Origin: Actinacidiphila cocklensis
Lineage (GTDB): Bacteria; Actinomycetota; Actinomycetes; Streptomycetales; Streptomycetaceae
Direction: 5' to 3'
Length of the DNA: 64,000 nucleotides
NCBI RefSeq assembly: GCF_907177275.1
Contig: NZ_CAJSLV010000048.1
Coordinates: forward strand, 1-64,000
In this document: one piece after another, positions 8,293 to 17,092 of the stretch
How the letters are laid out: each line of letters opens with the position of its first letter
How positions within the stretch are numbered: position 1 is the first letter of the stretch
Position numbers and translations under genes: made by a program
The notes under the pieces: model-generated
What the model was told of the DNA's origin: nothing
Seen by the model: only the letters and a program-made list of their open reading frames with translations
Databases searched by the model: none

Positions 8293-8721
8293 ATGACCAT
8301 CCAGTACGTGGACGTGCTGTACACCGCCGTCGCCACCGCGGAGAACGGCCGCGACGGGCGGGTCGCCACCGACGACGGCAAGCTCGACGTCATCGTCAAC
8401 CCGCCCATCGAGCTGGGCGGCACCGGCGCCGGGACCAACCCCGAGCAGCTCTTCGCGGCCGGCTACAGCGCCTGTTTCCAGAGCGCGCTCTCGGTGGTCG
8501 CCCGGCGGGCCAAGGTGGACGTGTCCGGCTCGCGGGTGACCGCCAAGGTCGGCCTCGGCAAGACCGAGTCCGGCGGCTTCGGGCTCACCGTCGAGCTGGA
8601 CATCGCGATCCCGGACCTTCCGGCGGACACCGCGGCCACGCTGGTCGAGCAGGCCCACGAGGTCTGCCCGTACTCCAACGCGACCCGCGGCAACGTGGAG
8701 GTGACGCTGTCGGTGGTCTGA
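8293..8721 (+). CDS. ohr: Ohr-type organic hydroperoxide resistance protein
   Basis: This is a 142-residue thiol peroxidase of the Ohr/OsmC fold that detoxifies organic and fatty-acid hydroperoxides. Both reactive cysteines are present: one in AAGYSACFQSAL (peroxidatic) and one in VCPYSNATRGN (resolving). The start PIQYVDVLYTAVATAENGRDGRV-type region and the NPEQLFAAGYSAC segment match Ohr rather than OsmC. GAGGAG precedes the ATG at 8293. No adjacent OhrR-type MarR repressor gene is present, so its regulator is encoded elsewhere or absent. Confidence 0.94.
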   Translation: MTIQYVDVLYTAVATAENGRDGRVATDDGKLDVIVNPPIELGGTGAGTNPEQLFAAGYSACFQSALSVVARRAKVDVSGSRVTAKVGLGKTESGGFGLTVELDIAIPDLPADTAATLVEQAHEVCPYSNATRGNVEVTLSVV

Positions 8722-8736
8722 GCCGGCCGGTGCGGC

Positions 8737-10998
8737 TCAGTGCGAGGAGCACACCGAGGTGAGCGGGCTCCTGCCGGTACGCTCCTTGATCTTGTCGAGG
8801 ATCGCGAGCTGGTCGTCCAGGCTCTCGGGGTCGGCGAGGAAGCGCAGCACGGCGAGCGCGAAGGCGTCGCGGACCTCGGCCGGCATCGCGTCGGAGGCGT
8901 CGTAGCAGCGGAGCGCCGTGGGGTCGCGGAGGGTGCCGGTCATGCCGGTGTCCGGATAGCCGTCCAGCACGGAGCCCTTGACGGAGAAGCCGGACCGGGT
9001 TCCGGCCCAGGCGCGTTGGGCCTCGTCGGAGGCGAGGTAGGCGATCAGCTTGGCGGACTGCGGGGTGCTGTGCAGGACCGCGGCGAGGTCGCCCGAGACC
9101 TCCCAGCTGTTGCGGGCCACCGCGCCGGGGATGACGTCGGCGGAGTGGACGTACGCGGCCCCGGCCGCCTTCCAGCCGTCGCTGCCCTGGGCGATGGACG
9201 ACTGGTGCTCCAGGCGGCAGGTCGGCGGCTTCATCGCCACTCCGTCGGCGGCGTGCCCGAAAGGCGTGGTGAGGCGGGCGGGCGTCAGATCCGGTCTGCC
9301 CGCGCCCACCATGTCGCCCCAGGTGGTCCAGGCGCGGCGGACCCTGGGGTCGTGCTGCCACGACAACCCGCCGCTGACCCAGCTGTCGTAGGTGGCCTTG
9401 TCGGTCTGCTGGAGCAGGATGTCCTCGATCCAGTCCGAGCCCGGCCAGCCGGAGGTCGCGTCGCTGCCCATGCCCAGGCACCAGGACGCGGGCGTCCGCG
9501 CGGCCTGCGCGACCCCTGCGGCGTCCAGGTCCTTCGGGTGCCACACCATGCTCTTCAGGTCGGTCTTCATCGGCAGCCAGTACGTGTGCTCCTTGCCGTC
9601 GGTGCCCTTGACCGGGGTGACCCACGTCGAGGCGAAGTCGCCCTCGGCGACCAGGTCGTCGAGCGGGGTGAGCAGGCCCTCCGCCGCGTAGCCGGCCAGT
9701 TCGCCGGGTCCTGGCAGTATCGCCACGTCCGGCGGCGTGCCGGACTCGACGTCGGCGGCCAGCACCTGGCTCTCGGCGGAGCTGCCCTGGTAGACGACGT
9801 GGATACGGTATTCGTCCTCGAACTTGTCGATCACCTGCTGCTGGAACCGCTCCTGCTCCGTACCGGTCCAGTTGGCGAGCAGGGTGACCGAGCCCTGCCA
9901 GCCGGTGGCCCGGAAGACGATGGCGCCGCCGCCTGCGAGCACCACCAGGCACGTCGCGACGATCCCGACCGTGCGCAGCCGCGGCCATTTCAGCGTGACG
10001 GCCCCGACCCGGTACTCGTTGGTCCGCGGCTGGAGCCCCAGCAGGACCAGCAGCGCCAGCAGCAGGCCGCCGACCGGGATCCAGCCGGTCACCGCGGCAC
10101 GGAAACCGGTGTCGGCGAGCCTGCCCGAGACCTGCGCCCCGGCGCGCGGGATGGCGTTGCCGGCCAGGGGACGGGCGAGCGCCGTACGGGCGTCGGCCAT
10201 CGCGGCATGCGTCAGCGCGGTGAAGGCGACCAGCACGGCGACCCCGGCGACCAGCAGGACGCAGGCGGCGAGCAGCGGGACATTGAGCTGCCGCCGGAAG
10301 CGCGCCCCGGAGAAACGGTGCGCCTCGGCGAGCAGCAGCAGGAGTGCCAGGGCCAGGGCGAGCGCGACGCTCCACTCCAGCCACAGCAGCGGCCCGAAGT
10401 CGGTCTGCCGGCGCACCGATTGCTCCTGCTCGGCGTGCAGCGCGGCCAGCCTGCCCATGACGGTGGCGTCCGCCGCGGGACCGGTGACCTCGATGCCGAG
10501 CGTGCTGACGGCGTAGGACAGATAGGCCTGCCGCAGCGGGCTCATGGCGGGTTGGGCCTCGGCGTCCTCGATCCACCCGGAGTACGTGGCGATCAGGCCG
10601 GTCACGGTCTGGATCGTCTGCCGCCCGGCCACGTCGGCTCCACCGGCGGCCCGGGCGAGGCTCAGGTTGGCCACCGACAGGCGGGTGTGGAAGTCGCCCG
10701 TGCTGCCGTCGTTGAGATCGATGTCCTTCTGGGCCTCGATCAGCGCGTCCTTGGCGGTGTCGACGGCCAGCACGCCGGGGGCCCCGGCCGACTTCAGCGG
10801 CACCGCGTCGGAGTGCACCCCTCGGTAGGCCTGGAAGAGCGTCCCGGTGGCCAGGACCACCAGGACGAGCAGCAGCAGTGTGCGGCGGGTCAGTTCGCGC
10901 AGGGTGCGGCTGGTGCCCGGCGCGGTGGCCCCCGCGGGCACCGCCGCTGTCGCCGCGGCGGTCCGGGTCTGCGGTATCGGGGCCGCGCGGTCGCTCAT
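8737..10998 (-). CDS. Membrane sensor fused to an extracellular solute-binding domain (GlnX/GlnH-like fusion)
   Basis: This 753-residue protein joins two modules usually encoded separately. Residues 1-370 hold a helix at about 41-58, a helical extracytoplasmic domain (about 60-200), and four more hydrophobic helices near 200-228, 240-265, 305-325 and 345-367. Residues 370-753 resemble a family 1 (sugar-type) solute-binding protein: TEQERFQQQVIDKFEDEY and GTPPDVAILPGPGELAGYA are typical. Five helices with the N-terminus inside place the binding domain outside. In mycobacteria GlnX (membrane sensor) and GlnH (binding protein) signal to PknG. The ATG at 10998 overlaps the vWA stop by 4 bp, and a PknG orthologue lies two genes upstream. 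Role as a ligand sensor for the kinase is inference. Confidence 0.8.
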   Translation of the reverse strand: MSDRAAPIPQTRTAAATAAVPAGATAPGTSRTLRELTRRTLLLLVLVVLATGTLFQAYRGVHSDAVPLKSAGAPGVLAVDTAKDALIEAQKDIDLNDGSTGDFHTRLSVANLSLARAAGGADVAGRQTIQTVTGLIATYSGWIEDAEAQPAMSPLRQAYLSYAVSTLGIEVTGPAADATVMGRLAALHAEQEQSVRRQTDFGPLLWLEWSVALALALALLLLLAEAHRFSGARFRRQLNVPLLAACVLLVAGVAVLVAFTALTHAAMADARTALARPLAGNAIPRAGAQVSGRLADTGFRAAVTGWIPVGGLLLALLVLLGLQPRTNEYRVGAVTLKWPRLRTVGIVATCLVVLAGGGAIVFRATGWQGSVTLLANWTGTEQERFQQQVIDKFEDEYRIHVVYQGSSAESQVLAADVESGTPPDVAILPGPGELAGYAAEGLLTPLDDLVAEGDFASTWVTPVKGTDGKEHTYWLPMKTDLKSMVWHPKDLDAAGVAQAARTPASWCLGMGSDATSGWPGSDWIEDILLQQTDKATYDSWVSGGLSWQHDPRVRRAWTTWGDMVGAGRPDLTPARLTTPFGHAADGVAMKPPTCRLEHQSSIAQGSDGWKAAGAAYVHSADVIPGAVARNSWEVSGDLAAVLHSTPQSAKLIAYLASDEAQRAWAGTRSGFSVKGSVLDGYPDTGMTGTLRDPTALRCYDASDAMPAEVRDAFALAVLRFLADPESLDDQLAILDKIKERTGRSPLTSVCSSH

Positions 10999-12422
10999 GA
11001 CGCCCCCAGTACGTGGCCGCAGTGGGTGCAGAAGCGGGACCTGGACGGGATGCGCCGGCCGCACCCCGGGCAGTCGATCAAAGCCGCGCCCGGCTGCAGG
11101 CCGGGATCAGGCCCCACGCCTCCGGGCTCGGGGCCGTAGGTGCTGTGGGTGCTCGCGGTGATCAGGTGCTGGAAGTCCACCGGGTCGATCTTCCGGCGCA
11201 GCGACACGATGCCCGCGGCGGCGTCGTGGATCTCCACCAGCCGCCGCAGATCGGCGAGTTGGCGCTGGGCACCGGACCGCGCCGCGAGGGCGACGGCCGT
11301 ACCGAGCAGCTGCTCGGCACGGTCGAGGTCGTCGCGGTGGTAGGCGTCCGCGGCGGCCGCGGCAGCCTCGCCCAGTTCCTCCCAGTGCTGGAAGTGCAGC
11401 ACCTGCTCGTCGGTCATACCGGACAGCGCCGGGTCGTCGGTCCAGTTGACCACCAGCGGCTGGGGCGCGGGCGGCCGCAGACCGGCCTGCGCCGGGAGCC
11501 GGACCCCGACCTCGGCGACCATCAGCTCCTCCCCGTGCAGCTGCCCTTCGGGATCGGCGGCGACACAGACGTGGAACCGGCGGGCCTCGTTGCCCCAGGC
11601 CCGGGTGACGTACGCCCCCGGCTCGCCGGCCTCCGCGGTCAGCAGCGCCTCGTTGGGGAAGGTCTGCCGGACGTAGCGCAGCCGGCTGCCGGCGAACGCC
11701 TCCACGGTGAGGGTCAGTTCCGGCACCGACTTGGCGAGCAGGCCGAGCATCAGCTGCGTGTACGCACCGACGAGTTCGGACTCCGCACGGACGGCGTCCG
11801 CGGAGCCGTGCAGGGCGCCGGCCACCTGGAGCAGCACGTGGGCGTCCCAGCCCTCGCCGATGCCCCAGGCGTCGCAGACGAACCTCCCCGCGGCCGCCTC
11901 CAGGACGCCGGCCAGCGGCCGGAAGTGGTCGTGCTTGTTGCGCCCGTCGGTGAGCATCAGCACGTGCTTGATCGGGGCGGACTGCCCGGCGAGCAGTTCG
12001 CCCGCCCGGTGCAGCCAGTTGCCCACGCAGGTGCCGCCGCCCACGACCATCCTGTGCACCGCCATCTCCGCCGCGTCCTTGGTGGCCGCGGAGGCCACCG
12101 CCATCTCCGTGGGCGCCTCGCCGGTCTGCGGCGGGTAGGCGGTGGCCGCGAGGTGGTTGCCGGCGACGACGGCGAAGGGCGTGCCGTCCGGGAGCAGCCG
12201 GATCGCGGCGATCGCGGCGTTCCTGGCCTCCCGGAACTTCTCCTCCGGGTCGTTCATCGAGGTGGAGCAGTCGACCACCAGGACCTCGGCGAGCGCGGGT
12301 CCGGGCATCGCGCCGTCGGCACCGCTGACCTCGACGGTCACGATGGCGTGCAGGTCCTTCTCGCCCGCAACGGCGGGGAGGTACTTCTGCTGGCTGACCG
12401 CGAGGCCGATCGTGGTGTCCAC
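10995..12422 (-). CDS. vWA-domain protein with C-terminal zinc ribbon
   Basis: This 475-residue cytoplasmic protein has a von Willebrand A domain with an intact MIDAS: DCSTS in LVVDCSTSMN, a Thr in VVGGGTCVGNW, and Asp in MLTDGRN. An Ala-rich helical segment follows (EELGEAAAAAADAYHRDDLDRAEQLL region). A zinc ribbon closes the protein (CPGCGRRIPSRSRFCTHCGH). It starts at a GTG at 12422 after GTGAGGAG. It lies between the PknG-like kinase and the fused sensor and overlaps the sensor start, so all are co-transcribed. It could act as a metal-dependent scaffold or FHA-independent kinase partner; no direct evidence shows this. Confidence 0.88.
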   Translation of the reverse strand: MDTTIGLAVSQQKYLPAVAGEKDLHAIVTVEVSGADGAMPGPALAEVLVVDCSTSMNDPEEKFREARNAAIAAIRLLPDGTPFAVVAGNHLAATAYPPQTGEAPTEMAVASAATKDAAEMAVHRMVVGGGTCVGNWLHRAGELLAGQSAPIKHVLMLTDGRNKHDHFRPLAGVLEAAAGRFVCDAWGIGEGWDAHVLLQVAGALHGSADAVRAESELVGAYTQLMLGLLAKSVPELTLTVEAFAGSRLRYVRQTFPNEALLTAEAGEPGAYVTRAWGNEARRFHVCVAADPEGQLHGEELMVAEVGVRLPAQAGLRPPAPQPLVVNWTDDPALSGMTDEQVLHFQHWEELGEAAAAAADAYHRDDLDRAEQLLGTAVALAARSGAQRQLADLRRLVEIHDAAAGIVSLRRKIDPVDFQHLITASTHSTYGPEPGGVGPDPGLQPGAALIDCPGCGRRIPSRSRFCTHCGHVLGAS

Positions 12423-12496
12423 TGTGGTCGTGACTCCTCACCGATGAGCTGCTGCTGCCGTGGGGTTGCGGGGGGCGTTGGGAGGTCGGGGGCCGG

Positions 12497-14893
12497 TCAG
12501 AACCGGCTCTGCGGGCGGACGGCGTAGGCGCGGTCGAGCAGTTCGGGGCGGTCGGCGGCCGGCGCCTGGCCGACGAGGGTGCGCAGCGACCCGTAGAGCA
12601 GCTGGGCCAGCGCCCTGCGGCTGCCGGCGCCCTGGAACAGCTCCCCGGGGGGCAGCGGGGTGAAGTCCTGCGTGTCGGGGCCGGACAGGGTCAGCGCGAG
12701 GACCAGCCGGGCACGCCAGGAGGCGGGCCGGGGCGGTGCCGGGTGGCCGGCCAGGACGTTCTCCCGGATCTCGGCGACCAGCCGGTCCCTGGCGTCGTCC
12801 TGCGGCTGTTCCGCGAGCCGCACCACGGCCTTCGTGAGGTCGGCGGACGAGGGCGCGGTGCCGCCGACCCGGCCGGTGAGGATGCGCAGCGCGGCGATCC
12901 GGGCGAGGTTGTAGTTGCGGGAGGTCGTGGGCACCTGGTCCAGCACCCGTACCGCGGCGGCCCGGTCGCCGTGCAGCAGCCGCAGCCTGGCCAGTCCGAA
13001 GGCCGCGCTGGTGTGCGCCTTGTCGCGCTGCCAGACGGCCCGGTAGTAGGCCTCGGCCTCGGTCGCCGCGTTCTCCGGGTCGATGCCGGCGCGCAGGTAC
13101 TCGGCGCAGTAGCCGAGCGCCAGCTTCGGCGCCCACTCGCCCGGCACTGTCGCGTAGACGGCGGCGAACTCGCCCTGCGCGTCCCTGACCTGCCCGCGCA
13201 TCAGGTGCAGCAGCCCGCGGTGCCACGGCGGCCGCCAGTCGTAGCCGGCGACGTCGCGCCCCATCAGCCGTACGGCCTCGTCGAGCCAGTGCTCCGCCGC
13301 CGCAAGGGCCTTCCCGCCCGCCGGGCCGGGCTCGCCGGACAGCAGATACGACCGGCACAGCCACAGCGCGACCTCGACGGTCTGCAGCGCTGGGTCCTCG
13401 CGGGCCCGCTCGGCCGTGCGTTCGGGCGCGTCGCCCGCCAGGCCGCCGAGCAGCACCGCCGCCGGGTCGCCCGGGTCGGCGATCGGTCCCGGCAGCGCGC
13501 GGGCGGTCTCGTGCGGTGCGGGCGCCCGCGTGGCCAGGTCGGGCGGCGCGACGCCCTCGGGCCGCTGCGTCCAGTGGGTGAGCGCGGGGACCGTGCCGAG
13601 GGCGGCGCCGAACGCGACCGCGGTCGGCTCGAAGCGGGTGGAGCGCTCGGGGAAGGGCTCGCAGCCTTCCAGGGCGCGGTGTTCGCGCAGCACCTCCCAC
13701 AGCTGCCGGGACATCTGCGCGGCGGAGGTGAAGCGAGCGGCGGGGTCGGCATGGGTGGCGCGGCCGATCAGCCGGTCGAAGGAGCGGGCGGCGAGCCCGG
13801 CGGGGACCTTGGCGCGGGTCGCGAGCGCGGCCAGCGTGCGGCCGACGGTGAACAGGTCGGTGTCGACCCGGAAGCCGCGCGCGTCGCGCTCGCGCTTCTG
13901 CGGGGCGAAGCCCGGGGTGTAGACCAGGGCGCTGGTGCGGTCGTCGATGCGGCGGACCGCACCGAGGTCGATGATCTTGATCTGCCGCTCGTAGTGGATG
14001 ACGTTCTCGGGCTTCATGTCGCAGTACAGCAGGTCCTGGTCGTGCAGGTACTCCAGGGCGCCGAGGATCTTGCAGCCGTAGGTGACGACGTGGTCGAACG
14101 CGAAGGGCCCGCCGAACATCCGGGACAGTTCCTCGTCGGACGCCTTCAGCAGCTGGTCCAGCGGCCGGCCGGCGACGTACTCCATGACGATGTAGTCGGT
14201 GGGCTCCGCCTCGCCCGCGCGCCGGTGCTGCTTGGACGCGATGATCCCGACGATGTCGCGGTGGTGCAGCGTGGTCAGGGAGCGCCGCTCCTCGACGGCC
14301 TTGCGGCGGGCCGCCGCGTCCTGGGTGTTGATCTGCGTCTTGAGCACCACCCGCTGGCCCGGCAGGTCGAGGTCCTCGGCGAGGTAGACCCAGCCGGTGC
14401 CGCCGGGCGAGAGGTACCCGATCACGCGGTACTGCCCGGCGACCACGTCACCGGGGCCGAGCTGCGGGCGGAAGGAGTAGCGGGTGCCGCACAGCGGGCA
14501 GAAGCCCTCGTCGGGGGCCGGCCCGCCGTCGTAGGACACCCCGATGGTGCCGGCGCAGTCCGGCACGCCGCAGCGCCGGCCGCCCTCGGGGCGGCGGACG
14601 GTGGCGCGGACGACGTCCTCGTCCGCGGGGCGCGGGAAGCCGGGCAGCTGGACCAGGCCGTCCCGGTCCAGGCCGCCTGCGGACCCGGCCGGGCGCGGCG
14701 CGGCGGGCGCGTCCGTGTCGGACGGCGCGGGCCGCGGTCCCGGTACGGTCGCCTGCCCCGTGGTCCCGCGTGCGGGGGCGGTGTCGGCGCCGGGTGCCGT
14801 CGAGGGGTGGCGGTGGCAGGTGCCGCAGTAACCGGAGGCCCGGATGGTGCCCTTGCAGGGCACGTGCGGGCACGGTGAGCCGGGCGCGGTCAC
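12497..14893 (-). CDS. pknG: PknG-type Ser/Thr protein kinase (rubredoxin-like, kinase, TPR)
   Basis: A close relative of mycobacterial PknG, 798 residues from a GTG at 14893 that overlaps the upstream stop as GTGA and follows GGAGG. Order: an N-terminal zinc knuckle (C8, C13, C23, C26), a disordered Pro/Ala linker, a rubredoxin-like ribbon (C108, C113, C132, C135, with FCPLCGTRYSF), a kinase domain and TPR helices. Kinase marks are GPGDVVAGQYRV, VVLK (about Lys185), YCDMKPENV in place of HRDLKPEN, and IDLGAV in place of DFG. Those two departures match PknG (YNDLKPEN, IDLGAV). The C-terminus ends AVRPQSRF, like PknG. PknG controls 2-oxoglutarate dehydrogenase through OdhI/GarA in other actinobacteria; the target here is not in the window. 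Confidence 0.93.
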   Translation of the reverse strand: MTAPGSPCPHVPCKGTIRASGYCGTCHRHPSTAPGADTAPARGTTGQATVPGPRPAPSDTDAPAAPRPAGSAGGLDRDGLVQLPGFPRPADEDVVRATVRRPEGGRRCGVPDCAGTIGVSYDGGPAPDEGFCPLCGTRYSFRPQLGPGDVVAGQYRVIGYLSPGGTGWVYLAEDLDLPGQRVVLKTQINTQDAAARRKAVEERRSLTTLHHRDIVGIIASKQHRRAGEAEPTDYIVMEYVAGRPLDQLLKASDEELSRMFGGPFAFDHVVTYGCKILGALEYLHDQDLLYCDMKPENVIHYERQIKIIDLGAVRRIDDRTSALVYTPGFAPQKRERDARGFRVDTDLFTVGRTLAALATRAKVPAGLAARSFDRLIGRATHADPAARFTSAAQMSRQLWEVLREHRALEGCEPFPERSTRFEPTAVAFGAALGTVPALTHWTQRPEGVAPPDLATRAPAPHETARALPGPIADPGDPAAVLLGGLAGDAPERTAERAREDPALQTVEVALWLCRSYLLSGEPGPAGGKALAAAEHWLDEAVRLMGRDVAGYDWRPPWHRGLLHLMRGQVRDAQGEFAAVYATVPGEWAPKLALGYCAEYLRAGIDPENAATEAEAYYRAVWQRDKAHTSAAFGLARLRLLHGDRAAAVRVLDQVPTTSRNYNLARIAALRILTGRVGGTAPSSADLTKAVVRLAEQPQDDARDRLVAEIRENVLAGHPAPPRPASWRARLVLALTLSGPDTQDFTPLPPGELFQGAGSRRALAQLLYGSLRTLVGQAPAADRPELLDRAYAVRPQSRF

Positions 14894-16710
14894 GTCGGCG
14901 TACCTCCATCGTCGCGGTGCGGGGCGCCGGGGGCGGGCTCCGCGGCGGGGGCGGGCGGCTGTACGGCGGGGGCCGGCGGCTGTACACCGGGGGCCGGTCC
15001 GGCGGCGGGCGGGCGGGTGCCCGGGCGGTCCACGAGGTCGCGGAAGGTACGGACCGCGGCCTCCGCCGCCGCCACATCGCAGGGGCGCTCGCGCAGCAGC
15101 CGGTGGGCGGTGAGGTACAGCTCGTCGGCCTCCAGGTCCTCGCCGCGGGCGGCGCTCTCCTCGTACAGCCGGCGGTACGACGCCAGCTCGCCCCGCAACT
15201 CGTCGCGCCGGAGCAGCAGTTCGTTCAAGGACGTGAGGGCGTGCGCCAGATGGTGCTCGGCGCGGGACGCCACCCGCGCGTAGCGCGCCAGGTCGGGGCC
15301 GTCCTCCGGCGGTACGGCGAAGGCACCCTGGCCCGCGGCCAGTTCGGCGCGCGCGGTGATCACGTGGATCAGCGCGTCGACCGCCCTGTCGGTCAGCTCG
15401 TCGTCCCCGCGCACCCGGGCCATCAGGCGGTCCAGCTCGCGGCCAGGGCCTTCGATGATCCGCGCGAGCCGGTCGCCGAGCCGCGCCCGGCCCTCCAGCG
15501 CGGGCCGCAGCAGCAGCTCCTCCCGGGCGCGGGCCGCGTACCCGCCCGCGCTGCGGAAGACCAGCAGCACCCGGCTGCCCCGGGCGACCAGCAGCCCCAG
15601 CAGGCCGATCAGCGACGGCGGGTCCGCGGCCGCGTCCACCCCGTCCACGACCAGCGTGATGGTCACCGTGGCCGTCGCGATGCGCTCGGCGGCGGGCAGT
15701 TCGAGGTGCTGGAGCAGTCCCATCCGGCCGGCGATCCGCTCGGCGATCTCGTCGGTGCTGCGGCCGGTCGCGATGACCGCGAGGTCGAGGCCGCCGGCCG
15801 CCGGCACGGTGCCGGGCGCGTCCAGCGAGGGGCGCCCGGTGGAGAAGCGGCTGCGCAACTCCCGGTCGGCCAGGGTGATCGCGCGGCGCAGGGTGGCCGC
15901 GCGCACCCGGTCGCCGTCCGGTACGAGGCTGATCTTGACCTGGCGGGCCGTGTCGCCGCCGCGCAGCCAGAGGGCCAGCCGCTCGGCGAAGGGCTGGTCG
16001 AGCAGCGCCTCGTCGTCGCCGGACGCGGCCGAGCGCAGCTCCTCGTCGACCGCGGTCATGCCGACCGTCCACGCGCCGACCTCGGGCAGGTGCTGCACCA
16101 CGGTCTCGGCGGGGCTCATGAAGGTGAAGCCGCCGCCCTCCTCCGGCGACCTGGCCAGCACCATGCCGATGACCTTGTCGGTGGCCAGGTCCACCACCCC
16201 GCCGCCGCTGAACCCGCGCCGGGCGATCTGCCCCGGGCTGGTCGGCTGCAACAGCACCTGGCCGTCCCGGCCGCAGCCGCCGAGGATCGTGGCGGGCAGC
16301 CACAGGCCGCCGTTGTAGTGCTCGGGGAAGCCGTACATCCGCACCTGGCGGCCGGGGGCGGACACCCGGTAGAGCGACGTCGCCTCGGACGCGGGCCGCG
16401 GGCGGTCCAGTTCGAGCAGCGCGACGTCGCCGACGGGGTCGCCGTTGCGGTCCCGCTGCTCGGGACGGTAGGCGTCCCCCACGACCCTGGCGGCCACCTC
16501 CGGCACCTGGTAGCCGGTCGCGCTCCCGGCCGCGCCGACGAACTCGGCGGTGACCTTCTCCTCGCGGCCCACCACATGGGCGCAGGTCAGCACCCGGTCA
16601 GGGCTCAGCAGAATCCCGCTGCCCGCGATCGTCCCGTTGGCCCGCCGGATCCGCACCGCCCAGGACGGCGTCGCCAGGGGCCCGGTACCGATTCCCCCGT
16701 CGGCCTCCAT
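14890..16710 (-). CDS. Trypsin-like serine protease with degenerate STAND/AAA-like region and coiled coil
   Basis: This 606-residue protein has an S1-type protease domain in its first 200 residues, with His in LTCAHVV, Asp in GDVALLEL and Ser in RRGFSGGGVV. No signal peptide is present, so it acts in the cytoplasm. The middle has a Walker-B-like strand (ITLVVDGVDAAAD) followed by RVLLVFRS, reminiscent of STAND NTPases, but the matching P-loop position reads VIATGRSTDEIAERI and lacks the GKS/T. The C-terminal third is helical. I prefer the ATG at 16710 after TAAGG; GTG 16719 is an alternative. It is first in the PknG operon and divergent from a trypco2-like gene. Confidence 0.82.
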   Translation of the reverse strand: MEADGGIGTGPLATPSWAVRIRRANGTIAGSGILLSPDRVLTCAHVVGREEKVTAEFVGAAGSATGYQVPEVAARVVGDAYRPEQRDRNGDPVGDVALLELDRPRPASEATSLYRVSAPGRQVRMYGFPEHYNGGLWLPATILGGCGRDGQVLLQPTSPGQIARRGFSGGGVVDLATDKVIGMVLARSPEEGGGFTFMSPAETVVQHLPEVGAWTVGMTAVDEELRSAASGDDEALLDQPFAERLALWLRGGDTARQVKISLVPDGDRVRAATLRRAITLADRELRSRFSTGRPSLDAPGTVPAAGGLDLAVIATGRSTDEIAERIAGRMGLLQHLELPAAERIATATVTITLVVDGVDAAADPPSLIGLLGLLVARGSRVLLVFRSAGGYAARAREELLLRPALEGRARLGDRLARIIEGPGRELDRLMARVRGDDELTDRAVDALIHVITARAELAAGQGAFAVPPEDGPDLARYARVASRAEHHLAHALTSLNELLLRRDELRGELASYRRLYEESAARGEDLEADELYLTAHRLLRERPCDVAAAEAAVRTFRDLVDRPGTRPPAAGPAPGVQPPAPAVQPPAPAAEPAPGAPHRDDGGTPT

Positions 16711-16804
16711 GCCGTGCACCTTACGCCTGACGGCACGTCATGTCGCGTGAAAGTGCCTACACTTGTGCCTTTGGTCCGCTCGATCACCTGTGGGGGCAAC
16801 CGCC

Positions 16805-17092
16805 GTGGAATCGTCGTCCTTCGTCGGCCTGGCCGAGGTCATCGAGCAGATCCGCGCCGAGCTGGAGCAGGCGCGGGCGGCGTCCGAGGGCAAGGCGATC
16901 GGCTTCACCGTCGACAAGGTGAGCGTCGAGTTCACCGTCGAGGTACGCCGCGAGGGCACCGCGGGCGGCGGGCTGCGCATCGGCGTGGTGACCGCGAACG
17001 TCGGCGGCTCCACCGACCGCGGCACCACCCACCGCATCCAGGTCGACCTGCAGCCGCACATGGAGTCCGGCCGCCTCAGCGTCGGCCGCTGA
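16805..17092 (+). CDS. Small trypco2-like (trypsin-co-occurring domain) protein
   Basis: A 95-residue protein whose body (FVGLAEVIEQIRAELEQAR, then GFTVDKVSVEFTVEVRR and HRIQVDLQP) matches the pattern of the trypsin-co-occurring domain 2 family: a helix with I/L-RxEL-Q, then beta strands ending in the H-R-I/V-x-v-x-L-x-P signature. Aravind and co-workers described trypco domains next to trypsin/STAND genes in predicted conflict systems. Here it is divergent from exactly such a protease. The GTG at 16805 follows GGGGG; the frame is open to a TTG at 16763. A possible -10, TACACT, lies at 16758-16763. It may bind and restrain or present substrates to the protease, which is inference. Confidence 0.78.
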   Translation: MESSSFVGLAEVIEQIRAELEQARAASEGKAIGFTVDKVSVEFTVEVRREGTAGGGLRIGVVTANVGGSTDRGTTHRIQVDLQPHMESGRLSVGR

